Translations under genes and position numbers: made by a program
Origin: Pelagilacustribacter sp045567335
GTDB lineage: Bacteria > Pseudomonadota > Alphaproteobacteria > Pelagibacterales > Pelagibacteraceae
Length of the DNA stretch: 43,768 nucleotides
Assembly: GCA_045567335.1 (NCBI GenBank)
Contig: JBJLCZ010000008.1
Span: forward strand, 1-43,768
Direction of reading: 5' to 3'
Shown here: piece after piece, positions 41,967-43,768 of the stretch
How positions within the stretch are numbered: the first letter of the stretch is position 1
How the letters are laid out: every line of letters begins with the position of its first letter
Notes under the pieces: generated by a model
What the model was told of the DNA's origin: nothing
The model's input: only the letters and a program-made list of their open reading frames with translations
Databases searched by the model: none

Positions 41967-43319
41967 ATGTTTGATAACTTAACAAATAAATTAGAAAATA
42001 TTTTTTCTAAACTAAAAAGCGCTCCTTCGTTAAACGAAGATCAGGTTGACTCTGGTTTGAGTGAAATCAGACAAGCTCTATTGGAAGCAGATGTATCTCT
42101 TCAAGTAGCTAAACAATTTATAGCAAATGTAAAACCAAAAGCTATTGGTCAAGAGATTATAAGATCAACGTCCCCTGGCCAAATGATAGTTAAAATTGTT
42201 TATGATGAATTAGTTGATATTCTTGGTTCTAAAAATGAAGAATTAAATTTAAAAGCTGTACCTCCAGTTTCATTACTTTTAGTGGGTCTACAAGGCTCAG
42301 GAAAAACTACTTCTGCTGCTAAATTAGCAAAATTAATTGAAAAAAAATTTCAAAAAAAAGTAATGCTAGTTAGCTTAGATGTTAATAGACCGGCAGCCCA
42401 AGAACAACTGAAGATACTTGCTGAAACAAACAATATTTTAAATTTACCAATTGTAGCTAAGCAACACCCTCTAGATATCACAAAAAGAGCTTTAAGCGCT
42501 GCAAATCTAAATGGATCAGATGTAATAATTTTTGATACCGCTGGGCGAACACAAATAGATCTTTCAATGATGTCAGAAATAAAACAAATTAAAAAAATAA
42601 TAAATCCTGCAGAAACTATATTAATAGCTGACTCATTAACTGGTCAAATTGCAGTAAAAGTTGCAAAAGAATTTGATGCTGCAATAAGTCTTACAAGTAT
42701 AATACTTACAAGAGTTGATGGAGACGGGCGTGGAGGTGCTGCACTCAGTATGAAACATGTAACAGGTAAGCCAATCAAATATATTGGTAGTGGAGAAAAA
42801 ATTAGTGATTTTGAATTATTTCATCCAGATAGAATTGCAAATAGAATATTAGGAATGGGAGATGTGGTATCTCTTGTAGAAAAAGCCTCTCAAGAATTAG
42901 ATGAAGAAAAAATAAAAAAAGCAGAAGACGAATTAAAAAAAGGTGTTTTTACAATGGATTCTTACTTATCACAATTAAGACAAATGAAAAAAATGGGTGG
43001 CATGGAAGGAGTAATGTCAATGTTGCCAGGAGTAAACAAGATTAAAGCTCAAATGGAAAATTCAGATATTAATGAAAAAATGCTTCAAGAAAATGAGGCT
43101 ATAATTCTCTCAATGACAAAAATTGAAAAAAATAATCCAAAAATTATTAGTGGCTCCAGAAGAAAGAGAATTTCTATTGGCTCAGGAGTAGACGTGTCTA
43201 AAATTAACAAGTTATTAAAACAATTCAGAATGATGTCAGATATGATGAAAAAAATGTCTAAAGGAAAAAAAATTCCATCAGGAGTAATTCCTGATGAAAT
43301 ATTAAATCAACTTAAATGA
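41967..43319 (+). CDS. ffh: signal recognition particle protein Ffh
   Basis: Ffh binds signal sequences and SRP RNA and delivers ribosomes to FtsY. I choose ATG 41967 (450 residues, M-F-D-N-L-T-N-K); an in-frame GTG at 41958 would add three residues. Seen: N domain, P-loop G-L-Q-G-S-G-K-T-T (107-115), D-V-N-R-P-A-A-Q-E-Q-L, D-T-A-G-R, T-R-V-D-G-D-G-R-G-G-A, and the methionine-rich M domain with Q-M-K-K-M-G-G-M and M-M-S-D-M-M-K-K-M. It is followed 10 bases later by rpsP, the common bacterial order. Confidence 0.97.
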   Translation: MFDNLTNKLENIFSKLKSAPSLNEDQVDSGLSEIRQALLEADVSLQVAKQFIANVKPKAIGQEIIRSTSPGQMIVKIVYDELVDILGSKNEELNLKAVPPVSLLLVGLQGSGKTTSAAKLAKLIEKKFQKKVMLVSLDVNRPAAQEQLKILAETNNILNLPIVAKQHPLDITKRALSAANLNGSDVIIFDTAGRTQIDLSMMSEIKQIKKIINPAETILIADSLTGQIAVKVAKEFDAAISLTSIILTRVDGDGRGGAALSMKHVTGKPIKYIGSGEKISDFELFHPDRIANRILGMGDVVSLVEKASQELDEEKIKKAEDELKKGVFTMDSYLSQLRQMKKMGGMEGVMSMLPGVNKIKAQMENSDINEKMLQENEAIILSMTKIEKNNPKIISGSRRKRISIGSGVDVSKINKLLKQFRMMSDMMKKMSKGKKIPSGVIPDEILNQLK

Positions 43320-43329
43320 AAGGTATAAA

Positions 43330-43768
43330 ATGTTAAAAATAAGATTATCTATGGGAGGCGTTAGAAAAAGACCTATATATAAAATAGTGATAGCAGATAG
43401 CAGATTTCCTAGAGATGGAAGATTTGTCGAAAAAGTAGGTTCATTTAATCCTCTGTTACCAAAAGATAAAAAAGAAAGAATTAAAATTGAGTCTGAAAGA
43501 ATTAAATATTGGTTAAGCAAAGGAGCAAAACCTACTTTACGAGTTTCCAGAATTTTAGGTGAAGCTGAGCTAATGCCTATGCCTAAGCCTGGAAATAATC
43601 CTCTAAAAGCTGTACCTAAGAAGGACAGAAAAAAAGGATCTGAAAAGGAAGAACCTAAAGCAGAAGCAAAAAAGGAACAACCTAAAGCAGAAGCAAAAAA
43701 GGAACAACCTAAAGCAGAAGCAAAAAAGGAACAACCTAAAGCAGAAGCAAAAAAGGAACAACCTAAAG
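43330..43768 (+). CDS. rpsP: 30S ribosomal protein S16 with repeat tail, cut off by window end
   Basis: The ATG at 43330 is preceded by AAAGG. The first 146 codons are present and the frame is still open at the window edge. Residues 1-80 are a standard S16: M-L-K-I-R-L-S-M-G-G, R-P-I-Y-K-I-V-I-A-D-S-R-F-P-R-D-G-R-F, then G-S-F-N-P-L-L-P and W-L-S-K-G-A-K-P-T. A lysine/proline-rich extension follows. From residue 109 it consists of copies of P-K-A-E-A-K-K-E-Q, four complete and a fifth begun. S16 is usually about 80-130 residues; alphaproteobacterial forms often have C-terminal extensions, but this tail is made of identical repeats. Confidence 0.95.
   Translation, partial: MLKIRLSMGGVRKRPIYKIVIADSRFPRDGRFVEKVGSFNPLLPKDKKERIKIESERIKYWLSKGAKPTLRVSRILGEAELMPMPKPGNNPLKAVPKKDRKKGSEKEEPKAEAKKEQPKAEAKKEQPKAEAKKEQPKAEAKKEQPK
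43654..43768 (+). repeat. 27-bp direct repeats inside rpsP, continuing past the window
   Basis: Four complete copies of the 27-base unit cctaaagcagaagcaaaaaa plus ggaacaa begin at 43654, 43681, 43708 and 43735. A fifth starts at 43762 and is cut after 7 bases. The copies are identical at every position visible. Each encodes P-K-A-E-A-K-K-E-Q in frame. The total copy number lies outside the window. Confidence 0.97.

Noticed and set aside
1..43768. CRISPR array, insertion sequence, prophage, integrase or toxin-antitoxin module
   Set aside because: No spaced direct repeats, transposase, integrase or phage genes are visible; the only tandem repeats are the coding ones in acs and rpsP.

Overview
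The window is a compact, very AT-rich bacterial chromosome segment with about 50 genes. Most are separated by a few bases or overlap by 1-11 bases, and no stretch longer than about 185 bases lacks a gene. Gene content and order (hemC divergent from tsaD, purH-heparinase-rpe, DUF2794 with yciB, glcDEF, a VC_2705-type symporter with its DUF4212 partner) point to a streamlined marine alphaproteobacterium. SAR11/Pelagibacterales is my inference; no rRNA is present to prove it.

Layout. 1-406: 3' part of tRNA-Gly(GCC), then a pterin dehydratase gene. 407-4650 (minus): purH, a heparinase II/III-like gene and rpe, with a small membrane protein gene upstream. 4675-6838 (minus): a sodium:solute symporter with its small subunit, ending in a terminator. 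6943-11028: a conserved unknown gene, acetyl-CoA synthetase with a repeat-built basic N-terminus, an EVE-domain protein and an FkbM methyltransferase. 11036-16375: tsaD (minus), then hemC-hemD-mscS-yggT-folD (plus), then psiE (minus). 16397-19160 (minus): argG, an IalB-like secreted protein and an aldo/keto reductase. 19238-21313: Bax inhibitor-1 family, DUF2794, yciB, hspQ. 21395-25621: a hairpin element and the cytochrome c maturation genes ccmC-D-E-F-G-H. 25669-26169: a PagL-like outer-membrane enzyme. 26174-33548: a 2-hydroxyacid/glyoxylate block (LldD/GOX-like oxidase, aminotransferase, glcDEF, 2-hydroxyacid dehydrogenase). 33661-38350: TRAP transporter dctP, terminator, dctQ, dctM, amidase and an overlapping 58-residue membrane protein. 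38360-40062: EamA transporter and alpha/beta hydrolase. 40059-41801 (minus): ftsY, dapF. 41867-43768: a structured leader, ffh, and rpsP running off the end.

Working together. The symporter plus Acs suggests uptake and activation of acetate or another short organic acid. The central block suggests oxidation of glycolate to glyoxylate (GlcDEF, perhaps the GOX-like enzyme), transamination to glycine, or reduction back by the dehydrogenase. The TRAP/amidase block suggests import of an organic acid with cytoplasmic amide hydrolysis. The ccm genes supply c-type cytochromes.

The most unusual signals are: five perfect 24-bp repeats coding a polybasic head on Acs; 27-bp repeats coding a charged tail on ribosomal protein S16; three tandem hairpins before ffh; a 14-bp hairpin before ccmC whose loop resembles the 16S anti-Shine-Dalgarno; and an EF-hand-type loop in the symporter. 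I see no CRISPR array, insertion sequence, prophage or replication origin.
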